Part shown: positions 43,450-53,452 of the stretch, in pieces
How the letters are laid out: every line of letters begins with the position of its first letter
How positions within the stretch are numbered: position 1 is the stretch's first letter
Source: JAOTZA01 sp965224065
GTDB lineage: Bacteria > Acidobacteriota > Thermoanaerobaculia > Multivoradales > JAHEKO01
Reading direction: 5' to 3'
Length of the DNA: 64,000 bases
Assembly (NCBI GenBank): GCA_965224065.1
Contig: CBDCYF010000005.1
Location: 744,001 to 808,000 of the forward strand
Position numbers and translations under genes: made by a program
The notes under the pieces: model-generated
What the model saw: the letters and a program-made list of their open reading frames with translations, nothing else
The model's database searches: none
Told to the model about the DNA's origin: nothing

Positions 43450-46400
43450 CTAGTCCACCGGCAGTCCGAGATCGGGCAAGCTCTTGACGATCTCGACCGT
43501 CTCGAGGCTGACGGTGATGACCTGGCCGATGAGGCGCAGGATGGCCCTGGGGTCGTCGTCGCGGTTGGGATCGTTGACGATGCCGCTCCGCTTGTCGGTC
43601 TTGACCCGGTACTGATCGACTACCCAGCCCAGAGCCGAGCGGTGCCCGAGCCGGTACTCCTCGACTTCTTTGGGGATGCCTTCGAGGGTGAGCGCGTCGT
43701 TGTAGACGACGCGGCCCTGCGCCGGGTCGTACTTCATCCGCTCGACCCTGAGATCCACCGCTGCCCCGGGCGTGCGTTTTTCTTCCAGATCGTACTCTTC
43801 CTGCGACTCATACTCGACGTGGAGCTCGGCCAGGCGCTTCCCCGCCTCGGCGAAAGGACTGAACTTCGGCGCGAACGGGATCCGCGGCAGAGACTTCTTC
43901 AAGTTCACGGCGTAGCGCTCGCGGTAGGCCGGATGGTGCAAGACCGCGTAGAGGTAGTAGAAGATCTCCCACTTGGCGATCGAGTCGTCGCCGTAGCGCT
44001 CCCGGTACGTGGCCAACGCCCAGTCGGTCAAATTCTCGCAGCGGTTTGAGCCGTCGGGGTCGTAGGTGTAGAAGGGGAAGCACTGGTGCGGGTCCCCGTA
44101 GAAGTTGAGGTCAAAGATGTTTCTACCGACAAGAACTGCGAAGTCCTTCCGCCCGTAGCCACCAATGGACAACATGCTGTTCTCGTTCTCGGAATGAGTT
44201 GTCGGAAGAAACTCCTGGAATCGGCCAGGCCGATGAACAAGAACGGCATCGTAGTAGAGAAATCGAGCAGAGTACGGACGGAATAGACAAGTTCGAATCT
44301 TGCCATTATCGAAAGCAACGGGCCGGCCCCGGACCATGTGGTCCTTTAGAGCCTCGCTCCAAGAAATTTGGGTATCGTCGTTGTCGACGAACCCGTCCAC
44401 CAGCGACCGGTCGCGTTCTTTCTTCCTCCTCGCGCGCCAGCGAACGACGTGATCATTGTAGGTCTCTGTAGTGCGCAGCACTTCCTTTGACAAACGGTTT
44501 CGATCGAAGTTGTACACCCAAGCGTCCCGATTCGAATTGACACCCAGACTGTACTTGCGAAAGAAAACGCCCTCCGGGGCCTCTTCTCTCTGTGCCTCTT
44601 TGGAGCCCAAGCCGGGTAGCTCCTCGAACTCCGGTGCCATCCCCTCGGTGAGCCAGGTGTGCCTGGCGTCGGGCTGGAGTAGCTTCCAGTCGACGCCGGA
44701 CGCCTTCTCCGTCTCTTCCAGATAGTTGTACTTCTCCTCTTTGCGCCAGAGCTCTTCGCTCCGGTGGTAGTGCAGCTTCGCCGGGCCCGGGCCCTTGCCG
44801 GTCTTGACCAGCAAGTTGACCGACACTCCGACCTGGATACCGAAGACGTTGTGGGTGGTGCCCGAGAGCTTGGGGTTCTTGCGCACGTTGCCACCCAGAT
44901 CCAGAATGTAGATGGCGTCAAAATCTTCTGCCAGGTGCTTTCTCATGCCGTCGGTGGCGATGCCGTCCAGAAAGCCGTTGTTCGAAACAAACGCCACGAT
45001 GCCTTGGGTCTCGATCCGGTCCGAGGCCCAGCGGATCGCCTTGATGTAGGGATCGTCAAGCTTCGACTTGCTCGAAGCTTTGGAGTCCTTCGAATACGTC
45101 TCCCGCACTCGCCGGTCGATCGCCGGGTACTTGCGGTTTTTGTTGTCGTCGTTCTCGTTAACCTGGCCGACGTTGTAAGGCGGGTTGCCGATCACCACCC
45201 GGATGGGCGCGCGTTTCTGGCGCTCGACCCGCTCAGTGTTCTGCTCGGTAAAGAGCCCCATCTGCTTGTCTTCGGCCAGCTCGAAGGTGTCGACCAGGCA
45301 GATCCCCGGAAACGGCCGGTACTCGCCGGCCAGCTCCAGGTACTCGTGCTCGATGTTCATCGAGGCGATGTAGTAGGGCAGCAGCATGACCTCGTTGGCG
45401 TGCAGCTCGTTCGAGTACTTGTCCGGCAGGAAGGACCCCTTGGTGTCGGCGATCTGACGCAGCACCCGGATCAGAAAGTTGCCGGTGCCGACAAAGGGGT
45501 CCAGGATGTGAACTCCCCGCGACGCCAGACCGTGTTTCTGGTCGAACTCCGTCTTCAAAAGCTCGTCCACGCTCCGGACCATGAAGTCCACGATCGGTTG
45601 AGGCGTGTAGACGATGCCGTGGGTATCGGCCACCTTGACCGAGAAGCCCTGAAAGAACTGCTCGTAGACCGTGTTCAAGAAACTCTGTTTCTGTGAATAG
45701 TCGTCGATCGCGGCGGCGGTGTTCTCGATCGCGGCGTAGAAGCGGTCGAGCGATTTCAAAAAATCGTGGCGCGAGAAGCTCTTGGAGGTCAGCGCTTCAA
45801 TCACGATCTCGATCTCGGCGGCGATGACGTTCTTGCTCCGGAAGTCGTCGTTGTCGAAGACCTTCCGGAAGATCCGCTCGGTCAGGAGGTGCTGGATCAA
45901 CATCTCCTCGACCGCGGCCTCGGAGAGGTTGGGGTTCAAGGAGGTCTTGCAGAGGTCGAAGAAGCGGTCGAAAGCGACTTGGAACTTCTTGTTTTTGGGC
46001 CGCTCTTTGCGGATCAGCCCGAGAAGCGAATCCGCTAGCTCGGGGATTCGCTCCTTGAACTCCTCGACCGCTTGTTCCCACTGGTCGATGTCCGGCTCCT
46101 GGTGCTCGAAGAACTCTTTGAGGACATCCACCAGAGCCTGTGCCTGGGAAACTTCGGCGTCCATCGCCAGATGGCCGCCCTGGTAAAGCAGCACCCGACC
46201 CGGCTGCAGAACAAGATGTTGGTTTTGGGGTAGCCGGCCTCGAACTTGGCCTTGGCTTCCTTGAGGAGATCGTCGTTGGTGTCCTTGGCCTCGTACCAGC
46301 CGCGGGTGAGGCCAAAGGAATCCACGATCTCCCCGTCCGGGTAACGGTGCCGGGCGCCGACCCGGATGCGGCGCTCGCGGGCCAAGCTCCAGCCAAAGAA

Positions 46401-46550
46401 CTTTCGGGCGCACTTGGCGAGCAAGTCGTCCATGGCGTAGCGCACACCCCGCTCGCCCTCGATATGGAGCTGCTCGGTCTCTTCGAGCGCCCGGTAGTAG
46501 TCCTTGACCGCCTTGTGGGTCGGCTTCAACCCGAATGTGCCGGGTGGCAT
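43450..46550 (-). pseudogene. Single-chain restriction-modification enzyme (type ISP/IIG-like), frameshifted
   Basis: A gene of about 1033 codons in two frames. The first piece starts at ATG 46550 and encodes a PD-(D/E)xK nuclease: RIRVGARHRYPDGEIVD and TRGWYEAKD (Asp77, Glu87, Lys89), reading to KTNILF. The homologous sequence continues as LQPGRVLLYQGG in the -1 frame, so one base appears lost near 46207. From there the frame is open to the stop at 43450 with an N6-adenine methyltransferase: ILDPFVGTGNFLIRVL (motif I, near 45490) and VIGNPPYNVGQ (motif IV, near 45180), then a target-recognition region. The helicase of long type ISP enzymes is absent. Base composition between about 44100 and 44600 is visibly more AT-rich than the neighbours, which suggests transfer. 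A sequencing error or a real programmed shift could also explain it. Confidence 0.82.
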
Positions 46551-46612
46551 GGCGGAAGGGTAGCCGAGGCTCGGGTCGCGATCAAACCCGGGGAGCTCGG
46601 TTCAACCGGCCG

Positions 46613-47929
46613 TCAACCGCCCATGGCCCGCTGCAGCCAACCGCCCTTGACCTTTTTCATCATCTTCCGCATGGCGCGGAATTGCTTGACGAGCTGGTTG
46701 ACTTCCTGGACGCTGGTGCCGGACCCGCGCGCGATGCGGCGCTTGCGGCTGGCGTTGAGCAGCAGCGGTTTCTCGCGCTCGCGCGGGGTCATCGAGTCGA
46801 TCACCGCCTCGACCCGCCGGAGCTTGCTCTCGTCGATCATCGACGGATCGAGGCCTCGAAACGGGCCGCCGCGCGGCAGCGCCTCGAGCACCTGGGCGAG
46901 CGGGCCCAGCCGCCGCATCTGGCGAAGCTGATCGCGCAGGTCTTCGAGGGTAAACTCGCGGCGCGCCATCCGCCTGGCGAGGCGCTCGGTCTCGGCGGAG
47001 TCGAGACCCTTCTCGGCCTTCTCGATCAAGCTCAGGACATCGCCCATCCCGAGGATTCGCGATGCCATCCGCTCGGGGTCGAACACTTCCAGGTCGTCGG
47101 CCTTCTCCCCCACGCCGACAAACCGGATGGGCACTTCGGCGACGCTGCGGATCGACAGCGCCGCGCCTCCACGGCTGTCGCCGTCGAGCTTGGTCAGGAT
47201 CACGCCGGTGAGCGGCAGGCGCCGCCCGAACTCGCCGGCGCTCTTGACCGCGTCCTGGCCGGTCATGGCGTCGGCGACAAAGAGCAGCTCGCTGGGCTCG
47301 AGCTTTCCCGCCAGCACGCCGATCTCGTTCATCAGGTCCTGGTCGACGTGCAGCCGGCCGGCGGTGTCCACCAGCACCACATCGTGGCCCCGCTCGCGCG
47401 CCTCGCGCGCGGCCCGGCCCGCCAGATCGATCGCCGTCTCGCCTTCATCGGGTCCCAGCACCGGCACGCCGACCCCGGCACCGACCTGACGAAGCTGTTC
47501 CACGGCGGCGGCGCGCTGAAGGTCGGCGGCCACCAGCAACGGTTGTTTGCCGGCCTCGCGCAGGCGTTTGGCGAGCTTGCCCGAGGTGGTGGTCTTGCCC
47601 GAGCCCTGAAGACCGCACAGGAGCACGACGCCCGGGTGCCCGGAGAGGCGCAGATCGCCGCCGGGCTCACCCAGAATGTCGATCAGCTCGTCCTTGACGA
47701 TCTTGATGACCTGCTGCGCGGGACTCAGGCTCTCGAGCACGTCGCTACCGAGAGCGCGCTCGCGCACCTTCGCCACAAAGCTCTTGACCACCTTGAAGTT
47801 GACGTCGGCCTCCAGAAGCGCGAGGCGGATCTCGCGCAGAGCGCCCTGCATCACCTCCTCGCTGACTCGGCCCTCGCCCTTGAGGCGGCGGAAGACCCCC
47901 TGCAGACGATCTTGAAGCCCATCAAACAT
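46613..47929 (-). CDS. ffh: Signal recognition particle protein Ffh
   Basis: The GTPase of the signal recognition particle; it binds 4.5S RNA and signal sequences of membrane proteins. The 438 residues comprise an N domain (1-85), a G domain with LLCGLQGSGKTTTSGKLA (P loop), VLVDTAGRLHVDQDLMNE, TKLDGDSRGGAALS and the M domain (300-438), which ends in a basic SKRxARGSGTSVQEVN-like stretch (here RRIARGSGTSVQEVNQLV) for RNA contact. The methionine-rich C-terminus is shorter than in E. coli. ATG 47929 gives the family N-terminus (MFDGLQDRLQGVFRRL). No ribosome binding site is clear. Confidence 0.97.
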   Translation of the reverse strand: MFDGLQDRLQGVFRRLKGEGRVSEEVMQGALREIRLALLEADVNFKVVKSFVAKVRERALGSDVLESLSPAQQVIKIVKDELIDILGEPGGDLRLSGHPGVVLLCGLQGSGKTTTSGKLAKRLREAGKQPLLVAADLQRAAAVEQLRQVGAGVGVPVLGPDEGETAIDLAGRAAREARERGHDVVLVDTAGRLHVDQDLMNEIGVLAGKLEPSELLFVADAMTGQDAVKSAGEFGRRLPLTGVILTKLDGDSRGGAALSIRSVAEVPIRFVGVGEKADDLEVFDPERMASRILGMGDVLSLIEKAEKGLDSAETERLARRMARREFTLEDLRDQLRQMRRLGPLAQVLEALPRGGPFRGLDPSMIDESKLRRVEAVIDSMTPREREKPLLLNASRKRRIARGSGTSVQEVNQLVKQFRAMRKMMKKVKGGWLQRAMGG

Positions 47930-48004
47930 GCGGCGGCGATGGTATCCCATGAGCGCCGCCATCCCTGTCAGATGGAAGTCACAAAAGCGCCTCGTTGCTG
48001 TGGC

Positions 48005-48010
48005 TATACT
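48005..48010 (+). promoter_or_regulatory. -10-like element just before pyk
   Basis: TATACT ends eight bases before the pyk ATG, so transcription would start at or within a couple of bases of the start codon. No -35 box is convincing and no ribosome binding site is present. Confidence 0.45.
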
Positions 48011-48018
48011 GCGCTGCG

Positions 48019-49518
48019 ATGAAGCGCCGGGCCAAGATCGTCGCGACCCTGGGGCCGAGCTCGATCAGTATCTCGATTCTGAGACAACTGCTCAGGGCCG
48101 GAGTGGACGTCGTTCGCCTGAATCTCTCGCACGGCGATCACGACTGGCATCGAAACGCCATTCGCAGGGTGCGCGAGCTGGCCGCCGAGGAGGGCCGCCA
48201 GACCGCGGTTCTGATGGACCTGATGGGACCACGATACCGCCTGGGAGAGCTGGCAGAGCCCCGGGTCCTCCGTAAAGGAGAGACGGTCGTGCTCGGAGAG
48301 CCGTCCGGGCGAGTGGACCTGCCGGTGGACGACGTCACCGTCCTGTCTCGCCTGCGGCCGCGCGAGCGGGTGCTGGTCGACAACGGCCTCGTCGAGCTGC
48401 GGGTGGTCCGGAGGCGGGCGGGCCGGGTCACCGCCCGGGTTGTTGGCGGCGGGCCGGTGGCCAGCCGCAAAGGGCTCAATTTGCCCGACTCGGCGGTGCC
48501 CTTCACCATTTCTCCCAAGGACCGAGCCGACATCCGGTTGGCCGTCGCCGAATCCGCGGATTACCTGGCCGCCAGCTATGTCGGCCGCGCCCGGGATGTC
48601 ACGGCGCTACGCAAGGCGATCGGCAAGTCGGGCGCCGAGATCCCGATCGTCGCCAAACTCGAGCGGGGGCAGGCAGTCGAGCACGTCGATGAGATCGTGG
48701 TGGCCGCCGACGCGGTGATGGTCGCCCGCGGCGACCTGGGTGTCGAGGTCCCGTTGCACCGGGTCCCGGTGTTGCAAAAGCGCATCATCGACTCGGGCCG
48801 CCGCCACGGCAAGCCGGTGATCGTGGCCACCCAGATGCTCGAGTCGATGATGGAGCGAACCCGGCCCACCAGGGCGGAATCCTCGGATGTCGCCAACGCG
48901 GTCTTCGACGGCGCCGACGCGCTGATGCTCTCCGGAGAGACGGCCGCCGGCGCCCACCCCGTGGCGGCCGTGCGCACCATGGCGCGGATCGTCGAGGAGG
49001 CCGAGAAATACGCGCGGCAAGCGCCCCGCAAGGACCGCGCGCTGGCGACTCTGGCGCGCTCCGATCTACCCCGGCCGATGGGCTCGACCGGCGACCCCAA
49101 GCGGCGCGCGGCCGCGTCGGAAAGCCAGCCGGCGGAAGACCGCGCCCACGAGATCGCCGACGTCGTGGCGGCGTCCGCGGTGTTTGCCGCCCGCAACATG
49201 TCGGTCCGTCAGATCGTGGCCTTCAGCCAGGGAGGATTCACCGCCCGCGTCATCGCCCGATACCGGCCGAGCGCTCCGATCGTGGTCTTCACCACCGACC
49301 CCGCGGTGACCCGGCGGATGCAGCTCGTTTGGGGGGTTCTCCCCCGGGTCCTCGCCGATGAAGTCAAAAACCACGAGGAGGTCGTGCGATTGATCGACCG
49401 CGAGCTGATCGCGGCCCGGCTGGCGCGACCCGGCGAGACCATCCTGATCCTGATGGGCCATCCGATCGCCGAGCGTCCGCTGACCAACCTGATGCGGATC
49501 CACCGCGTCCGCAAGTAG
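48019..49518 (+). CDS. pyk: Pyruvate kinase
   Basis: It makes pyruvate and ATP from phosphoenolpyruvate, the last step of glycolysis. The 499 residues contain KIVATLGPSS, VVRLNLSHGDHDWH (substrate Arg and Asn), MDLMGPRYRLG (family consensus has Lys where this has Arg), VAKLERGQAVEHVDEIV (catalytic Lys), MVARGDLGVEVP (metal ligands) and IVATQMLESM. An insertion of about 30 residues rich in Arg, Ser and Pro (around 350-380) joins the barrel to the C-terminal regulatory domain. ATG 48019 starts immediately before the conserved KIVATLGP. It is divergent from ffh and converges on the MMPL gene. Confidence 0.95.
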   Translation: MKRRAKIVATLGPSSISISILRQLLRAGVDVVRLNLSHGDHDWHRNAIRRVRELAAEEGRQTAVLMDLMGPRYRLGELAEPRVLRKGETVVLGEPSGRVDLPVDDVTVLSRLRPRERVLVDNGLVELRVVRRRAGRVTARVVGGGPVASRKGLNLPDSAVPFTISPKDRADIRLAVAESADYLAASYVGRARDVTALRKAIGKSGAEIPIVAKLERGQAVEHVDEIVVAADAVMVARGDLGVEVPLHRVPVLQKRIIDSGRRHGKPVIVATQMLESMMERTRPTRAESSDVANAVFDGADALMLSGETAAGAHPVAAVRTMARIVEEAEKYARQAPRKDRALATLARSDLPRPMGSTGDPKRRAAASESQPAEDRAHEIADVVAASAVFAARNMSVRQIVAFSQGGFTARVIARYRPSAPIVVFTTDPAVTRRMQLVWGVLPRVLADEVKNHEEVVRLIDRELIAARLARPGETILILMGHPIAERPLTNLMRIHRVRK

Positions 49519-49524
49519 AAAGAA

Positions 49525-49535
49525 GGGACTGTCCC
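49525..49535. terminator. GGGAC-T-GTCCC dyad between convergent pyk and MMPL genes
   Basis: A perfect 11-base dyad within a longer imperfect palindrome (about 49521-49541). It is the only sequence between the ends of two convergent genes, so it may end both transcripts. The core resembles REP-type elements seen in other bacterial genomes. Confidence 0.5.
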
Positions 49536-49540
49536 CTCTT

Positions 49541-52087
49541 CTAGCGCCGGCGCCAGGTCAGATACGCCGGCAGCACGGTGATGGCGACCAGGCAGGTCGA
49601 GACCGCCCCCAGGATCGCCACGATTCCCATCGACGCGAGTCCGGGGTACGACGAGCGAGCCAACGAGCCAAACCCGACGATCGTCGAGAGCGCGGCGATG
49701 GTGATCGCCTTGCCGGTCTCCACCAGCCCCGCCGAAAGCCGCTCGGGCGCCCGGCGGGAGAACTCGCGGTGGCGGTGGATCATGTGCACTCCGTAATCGA
49801 CGCCGATACCGATGATCATGGTGGAGACAAAGATATTCATGAAGTTCATCGGCATGTCCAGGGCCGCCATCCCGCCCAGCATCCAGACGATTCCCATCAC
49901 CAGGGGCGCCAGGGAGAGGAGCGTCGAATCGAGCCGGCGAAAATCGAGCCACAACAGGAATCCGACGATCACAAAACCCAGTAGCGCGGCGACCAGGGCA
50001 TCCTCCAGCACCCGCTCGCGCAGGAACCGACTGATGACGTTGGCGCCGGTGAGCTGGGCGGACTCACCGAGCCGGTCGGCCATCTCGACGGTTTCCGGTG
50101 GCGGCTCGCGGCGCCATTCCTTGGGCGGCGGGTAGAGATAGACCGCGCTTCGCCAGCCGCTGTCGTCCTGGTGCAGATAGCGCTCGATCAGCCGTTCGCC
50201 GTGGACGGTCGCGGCGATCTCCTCGATCGATACCGGCTCGGACCGTGACGCCGCCTGGCGGAACAGATCCATCCCGCGCGCAAAGGCGGACGCCCGCACG
50301 CCTTCCTCGGTCAGACGGGCCGTAAAGGTCGACTCGATGCGTTCGAAATCGAGCTCACCCCCCGAGCGGCGGTCGGCGAGAAAATCGAGTGCCCGCGCCT
50401 GGACCTCCGGCGGCGGCAGGATGGAACTGACCGTGTCGACGTCGGTGAGGACGCCACGGGCGACGAGCTCGGTCGCGGCCCGACTGGCCCGTTCGGCTCG
50501 GGTCAGGACTTCGTCCGAAGTCGAAGCGCTTACGATGAGCATCATCTGATCGAACCCCACGCCGTAGCGCTCCGCCACCTCGTCTCGGACCTCGACGCCG
50601 GGGTTCCCCTTCGGCCGCATCGCGCTGACGCTGTCTTCAAACTCCAATCGCAATGCCGAGAGCCCGGCCAGCAGGGTCACACCCAGGCCCAATGCCAGCA
50701 CGGCCCGGGGGCTCGCCAGGGACCACTTGATCAGCCGGCCGCTGCCGAACGCGTGCAGAAAGTGCCGCGGCACGCGCTGGCGCCGCTCGTGGTGGTCTTC
50801 GCTCCAGGCGAGCATCGCGGGAAGCAGAAAAAGAACCGCCGCCATACAGAGCAGGATCCCCGTCCCGGTGAGAAAGCCCATCTGATAGAGGCCGGTGAAG
50901 TCGGTGACGCCAAAGGCGTAAAAGGTCGCCGCGCTGGTCACGCCGCCCACCAGCACCGCCCGCCCCGAGGAGCCGCTCATCTGGCCCAGGGCCTCCAGGA
51001 GCCCGGCGCCGCGTTGGCGCTCCTCGACAAACCGGCCGTAGGAGACGATGACAAAGTCGATTCCCAGACCGATCAGCAGGGCCGCTACCCCACTGGTTGC
51101 GGAGCTGAGAACCCCGTACGAGAGCGAGGCGACGCCAAAGGTCAGGATCAGGCCGCAGGACAGCGGCACCAACGCGTAGAGCAACGGTCCGAAGCGCCGG
51201 AAAGCGAGCAGAAAAAGAAGCAGGACCCCGACCATCGAGGTCACCACGTTGGCGATCACGTCGCCCTTGATGAGCTCGGCGTCCCCCAGCCCCACGACGT
51301 GCCGGCCGCCGAGGGCGACTTCCGGCGGCGGGGGCACGACAACGGGATCGGCGCCCAGAAAGGACACCCACTCCCCCCGGGTCTCCTCGACCGCGGCTTC
51401 CACCTCGGCGATCAACTTGCGGGAGAAATCCACATCCTGGGGTGGCTCGGTGGGCCGGCCCAGAAGCAACAGCATCCGATGGTCGCGCGAGAGCAGGTAA
51501 CCGCTTGCCCAGTCGATTTCCAGACCCGAGCGCGAGGTGTCGGCGCGCGCGAGCAACAGCTCGGCGATCCCAAAGGGGTCGAGACGCAAGAGGTCCTCGA
51601 GTAAAAAGGACTGCGGTGTCGCGATCGAGCGGCGGATCTCCTTCGCACGCGCGGCCAGCCCCTCCTCGCTGACCTTGGCAACGACTCCCTCGAGCTCGGA
51701 ATCGTCCAGAAAGACAAACGCGGTCGGCAGGTAGGAGACCACCAGTTCCTCGAGGTCGCCAATCCGGTATTCGACCTCTTCGAGCAGCGGCAGCGTCTCG
51801 AGACGCCGGCCGAGGGCGTCGACAAACTCTTCATAGGGGTCCAGGACCGACTCCTCGGGCACTCGCACCGCGACCAGCAACCGGTCAACACTGCCAAACT
51901 GCTCCAACGCCAGCCGAAAATCGTCCACCACCGGCTCCTCTTGCGGCAGCAGGCTCAAAATGTCGGTGTCGAACCGCAGCCGGCTGGCAAGCGCCAGCGA
52001 GGCGGCGATCAGCACCGCCGCGGCGGCAAACACCCAGCGGTAGTGGCGCCGCGAGAACAGCGCCAGACGGGCGAGCGACGCGTGCAT
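49541..52087 (-). CDS. MMPL/RND-superfamily transporter (HpnN-like)
   Basis: An 848-residue inner-membrane protein with the duplicated RND layout: a first membrane segment (about 17-36), a large periplasmic loop, five grouped segments (270-420), a seventh segment (about 455-475), a second loop and a final group of five (690-845). FDTDILSLLPQEEPV and the sterol-sensing-like IGLGIDFVIVSYGRF and IGIGVDYGVHMIHRHR, each with the proton-relay Asp, are typical of MMPL proteins that move hopanoids, sterols or other lipids. ATG 52087 begins the first membrane helix; the upstream extension would overlap pgsA. It lies 25 bases behind pgsA, which supports a lipid link. Confidence 0.88.
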   Translation of the reverse strand: MHASLARLALFSRRHYRWVFAAAAVLIAASLALASRLRFDTDILSLLPQEEPVVDDFRLALEQFGSVDRLLVAVRVPEESVLDPYEEFVDALGRRLETLPLLEEVEYRIGDLEELVVSYLPTAFVFLDDSELEGVVAKVSEEGLAARAKEIRRSIATPQSFLLEDLLRLDPFGIAELLLARADTSRSGLEIDWASGYLLSRDHRMLLLLGRPTEPPQDVDFSRKLIAEVEAAVEETRGEWVSFLGADPVVVPPPPEVALGGRHVVGLGDAELIKGDVIANVVTSMVGVLLLFLLAFRRFGPLLYALVPLSCGLILTFGVASLSYGVLSSATSGVAALLIGLGIDFVIVSYGRFVEERQRGAGLLEALGQMSGSSGRAVLVGGVTSAATFYAFGVTDFTGLYQMGFLTGTGILLCMAAVLFLLPAMLAWSEDHHERRQRVPRHFLHAFGSGRLIKWSLASPRAVLALGLGVTLLAGLSALRLEFEDSVSAMRPKGNPGVEVRDEVAERYGVGFDQMMLIVSASTSDEVLTRAERASRAATELVARGVLTDVDTVSSILPPPEVQARALDFLADRRSGGELDFERIESTFTARLTEEGVRASAFARGMDLFRQAASRSEPVSIEEIAATVHGERLIERYLHQDDSGWRSAVYLYPPPKEWRREPPPETVEMADRLGESAQLTGANVISRFLRERVLEDALVAALLGFVIVGFLLWLDFRRLDSTLLSLAPLVMGIVWMLGGMAALDMPMNFMNIFVSTMIIGIGVDYGVHMIHRHREFSRRAPERLSAGLVETGKAITIAALSTIVGFGSLARSSYPGLASMGIVAILGAVSTCLVAITVLPAYLTWRRR

Positions 52088-52112
52088 GTGTGTGGAATCG
52101 AAGCGCGCCGCG

Positions 52113-52685
52113 TCAGGAGGCGGTCGACGACTCCGATCCGGCTCCGCGCCGGCCAAAAAGCGGCGGCCCGTAGCGGAAGAAATACTCCAGCCCCGAGACC
52201 AGGCTCGCGATCAGGGCGGCCCACAAGGTCACGACCGCGATCTGTTCGAGACTCCCCAGTTTCTCGTAGATGATCAGAAAGGAGATCGCTACCACCTGGA
52301 GCACCGTCTTGGCCTTGGCGGAGGCGATCGCGCCCAGGACCAGATGCTGCGAAGCGGCAACGCTGCGCAGCGCCGAGACGGCGAACTCCCGCGCGATGAT
52401 TACCACCACCATCCAGGCGGGCGCCAGCCCCAGCTCTACCAGCGAGATAAAGGCGGCCGAGGTCAGGATCTTGTCGGCCGCCGGGTCCAGGAGCATCCCG
52501 AGCCGGGTCACCTTCTTCTGGCGCCGGGCAATAAAGCCGTCCAGAAAATCGGTCGCCGAGGCGAGCAGAAACACCGCCAGTCCGACGAGCTCCTTGCCCT
52601 CGAACTTGGTGAGCAGCACCGCGACCAGCAGCGGCACCAAAAGGATGCGGCTGAGCGACAACAGGTTGGGGAGGTTGAAGAGCAT
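52113..52685 (-). CDS. pgsA: CDP-diacylglycerol-glycerol-3-phosphate 3-phosphatidyltransferase
   Basis: It makes phosphatidylglycerol phosphate, the first committed step to phosphatidylglycerol and cardiolipin. The 190 residues start MLFNLPNLLSLSRILLVPL and contain the CDP-alcohol phosphotransferase signature ATDFLDGFIARRQKKVTRLG followed by MLLDPAADK, with all aspartates in place. About five membrane segments are seen. It precedes the MMPL transporter gene and lies 86 bases after the slt gene. Confidence 0.94.
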   Translation of the reverse strand: MLFNLPNLLSLSRILLVPLLVAVLLTKFEGKELVGLAVFLLASATDFLDGFIARRQKKVTRLGMLLDPAADKILTSAAFISLVELGLAPAWMVVVIIAREFAVSALRSVAASQHLVLGAIASAKAKTVLQVVAISFLIIYEKLGSLEQIAVVTLWAALIASLVSGLEYFFRYGPPLFGRRGAGSESSTAS

Positions 52686-52771
52686 CGATGGACGGGGTCG
52701 TGCGCGAGAAGGCCGGTGGCGTCGTGAGCCGAGTCTAGCCTGATCCTGGCGAAGAAGGTCAGGCTGGGGTT

Positions 52772-53452
52772 TCAGCGCCCTATCGGTGGCGACGTGCTCA
52801 TCCGCAGCCGGCCCTGGGCGTCGCGGAACAGATACGTCTTGCGGCCTTTTCGCAGGAGGGGCGAGCCGCTCAGGCGATAGCCGGGATCGCCACGATAGAT
52901 CCGCATCACCTTCTCCACGTATGCCTGGGTCTCGGGAAACGGCGGGACCCCGTCAAAACGTTGAACCGCCCGTGGCCCGGCGTTGTAAGCCGCCAAAGCC
53001 AGCTCCAACCGGCCGTCGAACGTGTCGAGCATCCGGCGCAGATAGAGGGTCCCGCCGTCGACGTTCTGCTCCGGGTCGTACGGGTCGGCTACCGCCAACT
53101 CGGCGGCGGTGCCCGGCATCAGTTGCATGAGGCCCATCGCCCCCTTGTGAGACAGGGCCGCCGGATCAAAGTCCGATTCGACACGGATCACCGCCCGCAC
53201 CAGCTTTGGGTCCAGATTCCGCGACTTGGCGTAGCGGTCGGCCAGCGTCTCGAGCTCGCGGGCAGAGGGCCGATCGGCCGGAACCCGTGTGGGCCGGGGA
53301 CGTACTTTTCCGCCTCCCCGGCCGCTGTTGTAGATGTAGGTCGTGCCGTCGGGGCGCTTCACCATACGGACCCCGGCCTCGACCGCGGCCGTGCCGGCAA
53401 AGAGCGCCACCGCCGCCAGCAGGCCCCTCCATTCTCGCCACCGGACGCTCAC
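52772..53452 (-). CDS. Lytic murein transglycosylase (SLT domain)
   Basis: A 226-residue exported protein that cuts peptidoglycan glycan strands. A signal peptide covers about residues 1-26. DGTTYIYNSGRG at about 35-46 is a short DUF4124-like segment. The SLT domain (70-190) has AVIRVESDFDPAALSHKGAM with the catalytic Glu, GLMQLMPGTA and LALAAYNAGP. The GTG start at 53452 overlaps the alaS stop by four bases (GTGA). The C-terminal DAQGRLRMSTSP resembles the N-terminal short motif again. It belongs to the pilT-recX-alaS run. Confidence 0.92.
   Translation of the reverse strand: MSVRWREWRGLLAAVALFAGTAAVEAGVRMVKRPDGTTYIYNSGRGGGKVRPRPTRVPADRPSARELETLADRYAKSRNLDPKLVRAVIRVESDFDPAALSHKGAMGLMQLMPGTAAELAVADPYDPEQNVDGGTLYLRRMLDTFDGRLELALAAYNAGPRAVQRFDGVPPFPETQAYVEKVMRIYRGDPGYRLSGSPLLRKGRKTYLFRDAQGRLRMSTSPPIGR

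Noticed and set aside
46190..46225. Programmed -1 frameshift in the restriction gene
   Set aside because: No good slippery heptamer or downstream pseudoknot is evident at the point where homology changes frame; a lost base is simpler, although not proven.
46535..48022. 495-codon plus-strand frame
   Set aside because: Antisense to ffh; composition is that of a shadow frame.
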